64,000 nucleotides of DNA, taken from positions 1 to 64,000 of the forward strand of contig CAYTKQ010000010.1 in assembly GCA_964438705.1 (NCBI GenBank), in the 5' to 3' direction. Below are positions 51,027-58,936 of the stretch, piece by piece (position 1 is the first letter of the stretch; every line of letters begins with the position of its first letter). The notes beneath the pieces are model-generated. The model was given only the letters and a program-made list of their open reading frames with translations. It had not been told where the DNA came from and made no database searches. This stretch comes from Christensenella sp964438705. Lineage in GTDB: Bacteria > Bacillota > Clostridia > Christensenellales > Christensenellaceae. Made by a program: the position numbers and the translations under genes.

Positions 51027-52399
51027 TTTCGCACCTCGAGATTGACGCTGTTGTTGAGGTACAGGAAGTAGATGGATTTTTCCTTGTTCCAGTCGGGGTT
51101 GTCCTTGATGATATTGGCGACCGTCCTTTTGAGCGCCTTTGTCATCTCGGCGATGCCCTCCTCGTGCAGCAGGGTGATGTCCGCGTGGCGGCGGAACACA
51201 TAACCCATCTCATTGATGAGATCGCACTTGATCTTTTTTGCCGTATCCGTGGGAAACACCTCCGCAAGGCGGTGCAGCTCCGCATTTGCCATCAGCCGCC
51301 CTTTATAATAGCGGATAAACGTCTCAAGCGCGTCGATCTTTGAGCCGCGTTCCAGCTCGAAGAGGATCATGCAGTAAAGGTGCCAGTTGAAATCCACATT
51401 CATGAGCTTTTGGATGGTCACGCCCACCGTATCGATAAACGGATCGCCCGTGTTGAACTCGCGCTCCAGCTCCAGCGACTCGCGAAAGCTGATGTTTTCG
51501 CTCGACATGGTGCTCGTGAGGTAGAACATATCTGTCATCACGCGTCCGTAATCCTCCATCTGCGCGGCATTGTTGACGATGAAAATGTAATCGACGATGC
51601 TGTCGCAGCTGTCCTTGAACTGCACCACGAAGCCTAGATCGTTTTTCATCTTGCGCGCCACCGTGTCGTGGATCAGCTTGGAAATGATGTTTTCAATGTT
51701 TTCCTTGCGGTATTGCAGCTTGGAATTGTTGTCCCGCTTATAGCGCTTATAGAGCGCGTGCAGCTGATGGTCGACCAAATTCAGGTTCTCTTTGATGGCG
51801 ACCATGCTTTCCACGACCTGTTGCTCCACCATAAAGTAGGAAGGGTTTTTGTAGATGATCTTGTGCTCGATATCCCCCCAGAACATATTGATCATGGACT
51901 TGATCTGCACCTCAAAGTTCACGCGGATCTCATCCTCTTCGCCCTTGTGATCCTCATAGCGCGCGTCGATCTTATAGATGTCGAACCCGTTTTTCTGCTT
52001 GGCGGGCTGCGTTTCATTCAGCTTAAAGCGCATTTTGGGGAAATGCTCGTTATAGTAGAATATCTGGTCGTCCGTTTTGTTGAACAGCTTGAGCATCAGC
52101 GAATATACGTACGCTTCATCATCGTTGAACTTGCATTCGATGCGCAGCCCGATGATGTCCTGTATGTTCGCCACGATCTCTTCTTTCGTGGTGTGGATGC
52201 GGTAATAGCTGTTGCGGATCAGCTTTTCGCGCACGCTTTCCCGCTCCTTCACACGATAGGAAATATTGAGCGTAAACTCCGAATTTTTGGCGACCACATC
52301 CTCGAGCATGTGCTTTAAATCATGCGCGATGTTTTTGTATTTATACTGTATGGTGTCGTAATATTCGACGACCTCGTCCACATATTTGAAAATATCCAT
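51023..52399 (-). CDS. RelA/SpoT-domain protein, catalytic motif altered
   Basis: This 458-residue protein has a RelA/SpoT-type nucleotidyltransferase domain in the first about 190 residues. It shows RVKERESVREKLI (49-61), DIIGLRIE (81-88) and EVQIKSMINMFWGDIEHKI (163-181). The segment that is NGYxSIH in active (p)ppGpp synthetases reads NGFDIYK (137-143), so the Tyr and His expected at the nucleotide site are replaced. There is no HD hydrolase, TGS or ACT domain. The remaining 260 residues are helical and of unknown role. It may make no (p)ppGpp or may have a changed substrate. Confidence 0.8.
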   Translation of the reverse strand: MDIFKYVDEVVEYYDTIQYKYKNIAHDLKHMLEDVVAKNSEFTLNISYRVKERESVREKLIRNSYYRIHTTKEEIVANIQDIIGLRIECKFNDDEAYVYSLMLKLFNKTDDQIFYYNEHFPKMRFKLNETQPAKQKNGFDIYKIDARYEDHKGEEDEIRVNFEVQIKSMINMFWGDIEHKIIYKNPSYFMVEQQVVESMVAIKENLNLVDHQLHALYKRYKRDNNSKLQYRKENIENIISKLIHDTVARKMKNDLGFVVQFKDSCDSIVDYIFIVNNAAQMEDYGRVMTDMFYLTSTMSSENISFRESLELEREFNTGDPFIDTVGVTIQKLMNVDFNWHLYCMILFELERGSKIDALETFIRYYKGRLMANAELHRLAEVFPTDTAKKIKCDLINEMGYVFRRHADITLLHEEGIAEMTKALKRTVANIIKDNPDWNKEKSIYFLYLNNSVNLEVRN

Positions 52400-52448
52400 A
52401 AGCTACCCCTTTTATCGTTGCATTTTCATGGTGCCTTCGTGCGCATTG

Positions 52449-53639
52449 TCATTTCTTTGCTTTCGTAAGGCAGTCCTTTAAGAGCGTCACCTGCCGCCGG
52501 CTGTTCATAAGGCTCAGCATGATCCTGCTCATGGTCTCGCCCACCTCGCCGGATACGACGACGCGCGTCCCGAGGTTGTCGAGCAGGTCGCCGAACGCCC
52601 CGTTCGTTCCGCTGTCACTTTTCGGCTCAAACACATTATAGCGTTTGATGGGCGTGTTGAGCGTCTTTTTGATATCCGTATAAAACATTTTGTGCAGCTC
52701 GCCCGGCGCGACATACAACACATTCTGCTCCGGATGCGCGTTGATGTCGGCAATCGTACACTTCAATACGCGTTCCTCATTTTTCACATGCCCGATGTGC
52801 ACGCGCGTAATGTCCCACTTGACGGCATACTCGTTTTTCAGGGACGCGGGCACCGCGCGCTTGTGCATAGATCGCGCATAGATCGCCTCGAGCTTTTCGC
52901 GCACATCCTCAGCAATCACATTGCCTTTCAAGTATGCGCAGATGTCCGCATACGCGATGCCAAGCTCCTCCTCGTCCGTCGCGGAAATGCCTAGCCCCGC
53001 AGCGGGCTGCTTTTCGAGCACGGCGCGCGGCGCCGCATATACTTCCGACATGGCGTAGATATCATCCTTCACCAGCTCCTGCAGCGGGTTGAAGTCGCTG
53101 CCGCCGTCTCCATATTTGGTGAAAAAGCCCGTGATGGATTCCGCCGCGTGATCCGTCCCCGCGACAAGCATATCCTGCGCAAGCGCATACTGAACCATCA
53201 TCCGCAGCCGTGGCTGCAGGTTCCCTAGCGTATAAACATCCCGCGAAAAGCCCTTAGCCGCGACAAGATCGGCCAGCACCCCCACAAAGCCGCCGGCGAT
53301 GGACACCGTGTCGCACTCCGTTTGCGGATACAGTTCGCCGATTCGCTGCGCGCACGCCTCCGCGTCCGCAATATCGCTCTGTTCCCCATTCGGAAGCAGC
53401 ACAAGGTACAGCCGCCTGCCATCCGCCGCGCACGCTTCCGCGCACAGCGCGCCGCACAAAAAGCTGTCCACTCCGCCCGAAATGCCGAGCACCACGCCCT
53501 TTGCGTGTGCATTGTCCACATACCTGCGGATAAAATCCACGGTCTGCATCCGTTTTGCCGCGATGTATTCCTCCTGGCTCTGATGATCGCGCTTAAAATC
53601 CGGCGCTATGTCGTTCAAAATCTGCCGCTGCCTGATCAT
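52449..53639 (-). CDS. nadE: NAD+ synthase with C-terminal extension
   Basis: Residues 1 to about 270 are an ammonia-dependent NAD+ synthetase, which turns deamido-NAD into NAD. The ATP pyrophosphatase loop is SGGVDS (54-59), and GTDHAAESITGFFTKYGDGGSD is the substrate region. No glutaminase domain is present. About 120 further residues (from KWDITRVHIGHV) form an extra domain that is not part of standard NadE and that I cannot assign. The ATG overlaps the stop of the WYL regulator gene by four bases. Confidence 0.88.
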   Translation of the reverse strand: MIRQRQILNDIAPDFKRDHQSQEEYIAAKRMQTVDFIRRYVDNAHAKGVVLGISGGVDSFLCGALCAEACAADGRRLYLVLLPNGEQSDIADAEACAQRIGELYPQTECDTVSIAGGFVGVLADLVAAKGFSRDVYTLGNLQPRLRMMVQYALAQDMLVAGTDHAAESITGFFTKYGDGGSDFNPLQELVKDDIYAMSEVYAAPRAVLEKQPAAGLGISATDEEELGIAYADICAYLKGNVIAEDVREKLEAIYARSMHKRAVPASLKNEYAVKWDITRVHIGHVKNEERVLKCTIADINAHPEQNVLYVAPGELHKMFYTDIKKTLNTPIKRYNVFEPKSDSGTNGAFGDLLDNLGTRVVVSGEVGETMSRIMLSLMNSRRQVTLLKDCLTKAKK

Positions 53640-54622
53640 GCCCCATACACCTCGCTCATCCGTTTTACTTCATCTTTAAGCTCCGCCTTCAACGTTTGCG
53701 GGGAGAGTACCTCTGCCTGCGCGCCGAAGGAAAGCAGCCACGCCACGATATCCGGCGTGATCGCCGCTTCCTTTACGAACAGCACGCCGTTTTTCTCATC
53801 GATGAGCTGATCCGCCTTGCGCGTGTGGTATTCGCGCACAAGCTTTGCCGCGCCGCCCGTAAAGCGCACGCGTATCTCCTCCGCCTGCGCACCCGCGAGC
53901 TTATCGAAGCGCGTTTTACGGTATTCCTCATAAAAACGCTGGGGCGCGCTGAACGTCTCGTCCATGAGCGCCGCGTCCTTGATGCGGGACACACGCAGAT
54001 CGCGCACCGCCCCGCGCAGATGGCAATGACCGATCAAATGCCAGCGGCCCTCGCGCACCTCAAGCACGTAAGGATCAAATACTCGCTCTGCCGTTTGTTC
54101 CGATGAAAAGGAATGATAATTCAGCTTCAAACGACGCGACGTTTGCACCGCCTCCTGCACGATGGCGAGGATGTCCTCGTCCGTTTCCTCCTCCGCGCCC
54201 TCGGGCACGATTTTGATGCTTTCTTCGATCTTATCGACCGCGCCGCGCGAAAGCGCGGGCAGCTTGGAAAGGATGCGGCGCACGATTTTAAGCGCGTCCT
54301 TCGCCATGCCGAGCGATTCATAATTTTTGAGCACCTGCTCTGTGAAATAGAGCGAAACGACCTCCGCCATGGAAAAATCCATATCCGAAAGCGCGTATTT
54401 ATCCGCCTTATAGACCAGTTTTCCGTCGTGCTCTTCCTCATACACAAAGAAGTTCTGGGAGATGTAGTCCATATCGCGCGCAACCATACGGCGGGTCGCG
54501 TCGATATCCGCCATGCGCTTTAGGCTGTCGATGATCTCCGCGATGGTATATCCGTTTTTCCGCTGAGAAAGGAGCGACAGAATGAACAGCTGGCGCTCCG
54601 TCGCGGTGGATTTATTGCTCAT
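53636..54622 (-). CDS. WYL-domain transcriptional regulator
   Basis: This 328-residue protein has an N-terminal winged helix (TERQLFILSLLSQRKNGYTIAEIIDSL) and a WYL domain (about 150-230, with LKLNYHSFSSEQTAERVFDPYVLEVREGRWHLIGHC). A C-terminal WCX-like domain follows. WYL domains sense nucleotides or nucleic acid ligands. The ATG at 54622 lies inside the last codons of the upstream araD-like gene, and its stop overlaps nadE, so the three are translationally coupled. It may sense NAD metabolism; that is inference. Confidence 0.87.
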   Translation of the reverse strand: MSNKSTATERQLFILSLLSQRKNGYTIAEIIDSLKRMADIDATRRMVARDMDYISQNFFVYEEEHDGKLVYKADKYALSDMDFSMAEVVSLYFTEQVLKNYESLGMAKDALKIVRRILSKLPALSRGAVDKIEESIKIVPEGAEEETDEDILAIVQEAVQTSRRLKLNYHSFSSEQTAERVFDPYVLEVREGRWHLIGHCHLRGAVRDLRVSRIKDAALMDETFSAPQRFYEEYRKTRFDKLAGAQAEEIRVRFTGGAAKLVREYHTRKADQLIDEKNGVLFVKEAAITPDIVAWLLSFGAQAEVLSPQTLKAELKDEVKRMSEVYGA

Positions 54623-55289
54623 GCGGCTTTCCCTGCTTTCTTTGCACATGCTTGTCGATCAAGTATTTGTTCATATCCGCGTCCGTATTCAGCCGCAGGG
54701 TGTAAAACGCCATTTCCGCAACATATTCGAGCGCCACGGCGTTATCCACCGCATCCATGATGTTCTTGCCCCACATGAAGGGGCCATGATTTTTGACGAG
54801 GATGGCGGGGGTGGTCATCGGGTTGCGCAGCGTGAACGTATCCGCGATGATCTTACCCGTGTTTTTTTCGTAATCCTTTTCGATCTCTTCCGGGCGCATG
54901 GTACGCGTGACCGGAATATCGCTTTTGAAATAATCCGCGTGCGTGGTGCCGAGATTTGGAATGCTCATGCCCGCCTGCGCAAACACCGTCGCCCACTTGG
55001 AATGCGTGTGCGCCACGCTCCTCACAAGCGGGAACGCCTTATAGATCTCCAGATGCGTCAGCAAATCGGACGACGGGGTGTGCGGCCCCTCCAGCACATT
55101 GCCGTCCATATCGCACACAATCAGATCATCGGGCTTGATCTGCGTATAGGCGATGCGGCTTGGTTTGATGACGATGTTGCCCGTGCGTTCGTCCTTCGCC
55201 GAGATGTTGCCCCAGCGGAGCGTGACGAGCCCGCACCGCGCAAGCTCCTGGTTTGCCTTATAGACTTCGATCTTGATTCCTTCCAGCAT
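54612..55289 (-). CDS. AraD-like class II aldolase/epimerase
   Basis: This 225-residue zinc enzyme resembles L-ribulose-5-phosphate 4-epimerase. The metal histidines lie in VAHTHSKWATVFA and in VKNHGPFMWG, and GNISAKDE and KPSRIAY are the phosphate-side motifs. The THADYF segment is typical of AraD. Epimerisation of ribulose or xylulose phosphates is likely, but the related fuculose/rhamnulose phosphate aldolase activities cannot be excluded. It heads an operon with the WYL regulator and nadE. Confidence 0.88.
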   Translation of the reverse strand: MLEGIKIEVYKANQELARCGLVTLRWGNISAKDERTGNIVIKPSRIAYTQIKPDDLIVCDMDGNVLEGPHTPSSDLLTHLEIYKAFPLVRSVAHTHSKWATVFAQAGMSIPNLGTTHADYFKSDIPVTRTMRPEEIEKDYEKNTGKIIADTFTLRNPMTTPAILVKNHGPFMWGKNIMDAVDNAVALEYVAEMAFYTLRLNTDADMNKYLIDKHVQRKQGKPHEQ

Positions 55290-55331
55290 CGCAATTTCCT
55301 CTTTTTTGGTTTGGGATATTCTTTCCTCTTT

Positions 55332-55360
55332 ATTCTAACCCCTCAAGCGAAAATTCTCAA
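55332..55360 (-). promoter_or_regulatory. promoter of the araD-like/WYL/nadE operon
   Basis: On the minus strand TTGAGA and TAGAAT are separated by 17 bases. It is divergent from the OFA transporter promoter, 9 bases apart. Confidence 0.6.
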
Positions 55361-55368
55361 GTATTGCG

Positions 55369-55397
55369 TTGATTTTCGCCTGTAAATCATATATTAT
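55369..55397 (+). promoter_or_regulatory. promoter of the OFA transporter gene
   Basis: TTGATT and TATTAT are separated by 17 bases, about 35 bases before the ATG at 55431. Confidence 0.65.
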
Positions 55398-55430
55398 TAG
55401 GCTAGCATATTAAATTGTTGGAGGTATCAT

Positions 55431-56642
55431 ATGGACAAAAAGGAAAATAAGGCCTTGCCGCTCATCGCGGGCGCGGTGATTCAGCTTTGCATCGGCATCA
55501 TCTACATCTGGAGTATCTTCCAGCCCGCTGTGATGGAATATTACGGCTGGAACGCGTCGGACGCTTCCGTCACCTTTTCCATCATGCTCGCGACGTTCGT
55601 GCTCGGCATTGTGGTCGGCGGGCGCCTGAACGACAAAAAAGGTCCGCGGCCCGTGGTGTTTATGGGCGGTATCATCTTTTGCACGGGCATTTTCCTTTCG
55701 TCCTTCGTGCCGCAGACCATGCCCCAGTTGATCTGGCTTTTCTACGGCGGTATGGCGGGTTTTGGCGTGGGCGCGGCATACACGTCCACCATCTCGTGCG
55801 CACAGAAATGGTTTATGGATAAAAAGGGTTTTGCAACAGGCATCATCGTGTGCACCTTCGGCGCTTCGACTGTCGTATTTACCCCCGTAGTCAACACGCT
55901 GCTGAAATCCGTGGGCGTGTCGCAGACCTTTCTGACCCTTTCGCTCATTTTCCTCGCCGTGATCCTGATCTTCGGCTGGTTTGTAAAAAATCCGTCGCAG
56001 GCGTATATGGATAAATTTACCGCGCTGCTGCCCGATCTTTCCAAGCAGAAGCAGTGCACACCCGGCGACGTCTTGAAATCCAAATACTATTACTTTATTT
56101 TCTTCAGCATGCTGCTTTTGACGCCCGCGTATTTCATCATCAACCCGCTGCTGAAATCTTTGGGCGAGCTGCGCAGCCTGAGCGAAGCCGCCGCGCTTGC
56201 GGGCGTAATGGTCACTGGTATGGCTTCTGCGGCCGGACGGCTCATCGCGCCGTGGCTTTCCGATAAGCTTGGACGCAAAAACGTGCTGTTCCTGCTCTAT
56301 GGCATCACGCTCGTCTGCATCCTGCTGCTGATCTTTGCGGAAAGCTATGCGTTCATCGCGCTCATCGCGCTCGTGGCGTTTGCGTTCGGCGGCAGCGCGG
56401 GCGTTTATCCTGCGGTAACGGCGGACTACTTCGGCATCAAGAACAACGGCGTGAATTACGGTCTGGTGATGATCTCCTTTGCCGTTTCCGGCCTCGCGTT
56501 TCCGGCGATCGCCAAAATCGTGACCCCGGGCGGCGTGCCCACGGCATGGACGTTCGCTGTTCCCGCCATCGGCGCGGTGGTCGGCATCATCATCACGGCG
56601 ATGCTCAAAAAGGACGGCGCAAAAAAGGCGGCGGCAAAATAG
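55431..56642 (+). CDS. OFA-family MFS transporter (oxalate/formate antiporter-like)
   Basis: This 403-residue transporter has 12 predicted helices. The early helix pattern AGAVIQLCIGIIYIWSIF and the loop GGRLNDKKGPRPVVF are characteristic of the OFA family, as is GFGVGAAYTSTISCAQKWF. The substrate is probably a small carboxylate such as oxalate, formate or pyruvate, which cannot be resolved by eye. GGAGG lies 7 bases before the ATG. It is a single-gene unit ending at a strong terminator. Confidence 0.9.
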   Translation: MDKKENKALPLIAGAVIQLCIGIIYIWSIFQPAVMEYYGWNASDASVTFSIMLATFVLGIVVGGRLNDKKGPRPVVFMGGIIFCTGIFLSSFVPQTMPQLIWLFYGGMAGFGVGAAYTSTISCAQKWFMDKKGFATGIIVCTFGASTVVFTPVVNTLLKSVGVSQTFLTLSLIFLAVILIFGWFVKNPSQAYMDKFTALLPDLSKQKQCTPGDVLKSKYYYFIFFSMLLLTPAYFIINPLLKSLGELRSLSEAAALAGVMVTGMASAAGRLIAPWLSDKLGRKNVLFLLYGITLVCILLLIFAESYAFIALIALVAFAFGGSAGVYPAVTADYFGIKNNGVNYGLVMISFAVSGLAFPAIAKIVTPGGVPTAWTFAVPAIGAVVGIIITAMLKKDGAKKAAAK

Positions 56643-56653
56643 AACCGCACAAC

Positions 56654-56686
56654 AAAAAACAGGAGGCAAAATGCCTCCTGTTTTTT
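56654..56686. terminator. bidirectional terminator
   Basis: A perfect AAAAAACAGGAGGCA stem with a 3-base loop has A and T runs on both sides. It serves the OFA transporter and the converging GNAT gene. Confidence 0.93.
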
Positions 56687-56691
56687 GTGCG

Positions 56692-57150
56692 TTATTTGAT
56701 AAACAGCTGTACAAAATTCTTGTTTTCCGTGAAGCCGTAGTCCTGATAAAGCAGCATGCCCATGGGCGACGCGGTGAGCTGCACCTTTCCGCAGCCATAG
56801 GCCTTGGCCTCCTCAATCTGCAAATCGAGCAGCTTTTTGGAATAGCCGCGCCTGCGATATTCCGGTTTGGTATACATAGAGGAAAGAATGCCGATCTTCC
56901 CCGTCGGGTTCGCATAATAGGGCGGCTTGCGCACAAACGAAAGCCCACTGGTGGCGACGATCTCGTCCCCGTCCGTCGCGACCCACGAAATGAAACTGCC
57001 GTCCTCGATGCATTCCTCAAAATAACGCTTCAGCGTCTCATAAAGGTCACGGTTGACCTCTGCGCATTCCTCTTTTAACTGATATTCACGCAGGCGGGCA
57101 AGCTCTGCCGCGTCCGCAGCTTCCCCTCTTCTGTATATGATCTCGTCCAT
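56692..57150 (-). CDS. GNAT family N-acetyltransferase
   Basis: This 152-residue protein has the GNAT fold. The acetyl-CoA pyrophosphate loop is RRRGYSKKLL (about 99-108), preceded by the beta strand GILSSMYTKPEYR, and the C-terminal strand is LYQDYGFTENKNFVQL. The acceptor substrate is unknown. It starts 2 bases after the hotdog thioesterase gene ends, so the two are co-translated. Confidence 0.88.
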   Translation of the reverse strand: MDEIIYRRGEAADAAELARLREYQLKEECAEVNRDLYETLKRYFEECIEDGSFISWVATDGDEIVATSGLSFVRKPPYYANPTGKIGILSSMYTKPEYRRRGYSKKLLDLQIEEAKAYGCGKVQLTASPMGMLLYQDYGFTENKNFVQLFIK

Positions 57151-57152
57151 GA

Positions 57153-57557
57153 TTAAAGCCCCAAGCTCCCTTCCTTGATATATCCCGTCACGTTCATAAG
57201 CGCCACCGGGGTATTCAGTTCGTCCGTTACCTCTACCTCGTAAAGACAGGTCCTGCGCGTGGCGCTTCGTTCCTTGGCCCGCGCGATCAGCGTCTTGCCC
57301 TTAGGCGGGCGCACATAGGTGATGCTGTTCGTCAGCGACACCACATTGCCGTGCGCGCAGTTCGCCGCCACCGCAAAGGTGAAATCCGCAATGGTGAAGA
57401 TCATGCCGCCCTGCACCACATTACCCGCGTTTAAGTGTTTCTCTTCGATTTGCGCGGCGCATTCACACTGCCCCGCCTCCGCATCCACGATTTTGATCCC
57501 GAGACCGTCGACAAACCGGTCGTTTTTGAAAAACTTCTTGATTTTTTCGATGTCCAT
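57153..57557 (-). CDS. PaaI-type hotdog thioesterase
   Basis: This 134-residue single hotdog-domain protein resembles PaaI thioesterases. The helix motif HLNAGNVVQGGMIFTIADFTFA carries the Asn/Gly-Gly and Asp residues used in the active site. The final beta strands are SITYVRPPKGKTLIARAK. It probably cleaves an acyl-CoA; the substrate is unknown. It precedes the GNAT gene in a two-gene operon. Confidence 0.88.
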   Translation of the reverse strand: MDIEKIKKFFKNDRFVDGLGIKIVDAEAGQCECAAQIEEKHLNAGNVVQGGMIFTIADFTFAVAANCAHGNVVSLTNSITYVRPPKGKTLIARAKERSATRRTCLYEVEVTDELNTPVALMNVTGYIKEGSLGL

Positions 57558-57654
57558 GCCTTTTGTCTCCCGCTTTTCTTTCCCTCATTATACATCAAAA
57601 CGCAAAGAAATGTTGTGTTCCTTGTATTTTTACGGATAAATTTTTCCATACTGA

Positions 57655-57684
57655 TTGACAAGACCCACACCATCAGTCTATGAT
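57655..57684 (+). promoter_or_regulatory. promoter of deoC
   Basis: TTGACA and TATGAT are separated by 18 bases. They lie about 45 bases upstream of the ATG at 57730. Confidence 0.7.
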
Positions 57685-57729
57685 AATACTGTTTTCAATA
57701 CATAAAATTCAATATTGGAGGACAACGTT

Positions 57730-58437
57730 ATGGTTGCTTTGGAAACCCTACCCAGTATGATCGACATCACAGCAGTGGCCGCAGACGCGCGCATTTGTGA
57801 CGTTGACCGCGTGTGTGATATCGCAAAGGCGTATCACTGCGCTTCAGCGATTTCGCTGCCCTGCTATCTCTCTTATATCATCAAAAACACAATTGGCTAC
57901 GACGATATCCTGCACGGGTCCGCCGTCGGCTTTCCCTACGGCGGCGAGCTGACGTCCAGCAAGGTCTATGAGGCAAAGCAGCTTGAGCTTTTGGGCGCGA
58001 ACGAGCTTGATATGGTCATGAACATCGGCGCGTTTTTGTCCGGCAATCTCAAATACGCAAAGCAGGAGATCACCACCATTTGCGAATCCGTGAAGGTGCC
58101 CGTGAAGGTGATCATCGAGACCGCGCTTCTCACCGACGCACAGATCGCCAAGGCCGCTGAAATGGTGGCGGAGGCGGGGGCTCCGTGGGTCAAGAGCAGC
58201 ACGGGCGTACACGAAAAGGGCACGACGCTCGACATGGTGCGCATCATGAAGGATGCTGTGGGCGATAAGGTGAAGATCAAAGCGGCGGGCGGCATCCGCG
58301 ACCTCGATATGATGCTCGAAATGATCGACGCGGGCGCGGAACGCTTTGGGCTGGGCGTGCGCAGCGCGGAGGGCATCTTCCGCGAGCTCGACGGGCGTAT
58401 TGGCAGGGAATGCCTGATGGACTACATCGGAAAATAA
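57730..58437 (+). CDS. deoC: deoxyribose-phosphate aldolase
   Basis: This 235-residue TIM-barrel aldolase splits 2-deoxyribose 5-phosphate into glyceraldehyde 3-phosphate and acetaldehyde. The Schiff-base lysine is Lys155 in WVKSSTGV and the second lysine is Lys184 in KIKAAGGIRD. ELDMVMNIGAFLSG is the usual strand 3 motif. The ATG at 57730 has GGAGG 8 bases upstream; the TTG at 57715 overlaps that site. No deoxynucleoside kinase, phosphorylase or DeoR regulator is adjacent. Confidence 0.94.
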   Translation: MVALETLPSMIDITAVAADARICDVDRVCDIAKAYHCASAISLPCYLSYIIKNTIGYDDILHGSAVGFPYGGELTSSKVYEAKQLELLGANELDMVMNIGAFLSGNLKYAKQEITTICESVKVPVKVIIETALLTDAQIAKAAEMVAEAGAPWVKSSTGVHEKGTTLDMVRIMKDAVGDKVKIKAAGGIRDLDMMLEMIDAGAERFGLGVRSAEGIFRELDGRIGRECLMDYIGK

Positions 58438-58493
58438 AGGTATATAGGGGCTGTCTCAGTCATCATTTTTATACAAAAGCGTCCTTCATAAAC

Positions 58494-58533
58494 AAAAATC
58501 GGCTTAAAATCATATTGATTTTAGCCGATTTTT
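58494..58533 (+). terminator. terminator of deoC
   Basis: An AAAATCGGC-TAAAAT type stem (58494-58510 with 58518-58533) has one bulge and ends in five T. It lies just upstream of the left terminal repeat of R3. Confidence 0.8.
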
Positions 58534-58895
58534 ATGCGATTTTGGCCACGCGGATTGGCAGGGTGTTATACATCTACACGCCAGTCGGGAATTTGCATCC
58601 CGCTAACCCAACCCCGCTGCGCGTTGTTAAAGCGCGCGGGACGCAAACACCCAACCGACGCGCGGCGAACAGACAGCGCATAACCGTCACCGACCCTGAT
58701 GTGCCGGGGTGCGTAGCCTGTTGCAAGATGCCGACGGACGGGGCCTTGTGCAGGGCGCTAGTCCTTGTATTTCTTTCTGACGCGCCCGGAACACGGAGCG
58801 GCGGCTCTGATGCTTCAGCCTTGCTTTTGCAAAAATACGCCGCGTCCCCGGGAGGTCGGTGCTTGCAACTAGGCTTGGGCTGACCAAAATCGCAT
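58534..58895 (+). ncRNA. structured repeat element R3 (putative non-coding RNA)
   Basis: This 362-base element shares the core of R1 and R2. Its terminal helix is 58534-58548 with 58881-58895 (14 of 15 paired) and differs in sequence from those of R1 and R2. The long-range core helix joins 58715-58735 and 58855-58875; here one G-C pair of the other copies is G-U. GGGCGC/GCGCCC and GCGGCG/CGCCGC are conserved. The 5' arm differs: it lacks the GGGTCG/CGACCC stem and instead carries a GGGAATTTGCATCCC hairpin that R1 has, reversed, at its 3' side. It lies after deoC and converges with the PBP gene. Confidence 0.6.
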
Positions 58896-58936
58896 GCATT
58901 CTTATACGCTTTGTGAGGCAGCCCCTTGTGTGCGCC

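Larger units (their letters stand above)
58447..58925. mobile_element. inverted-repeat-bounded segment holding R3 (possible MITE)
   Basis: GGGGCTGTCTCA (58447-58458) and TGAGGCAGCCCC (58914-58925) form an 11-of-12 inverted repeat around 479 bases. These contain the deoC terminator and element R3. The ends resemble the sort of termini seen in some insertion sequences, but no transposase ORF is present and I see no clear target-site duplication. It may be a non-autonomous element or a coincidence. Confidence 0.35.

Noticed and set aside
55410..57020. 536-codon minus-strand ORF
   Set aside because: It lies antisense to the OFA transporter gene and runs through the bidirectional terminator. Composition is that of a shadow frame.
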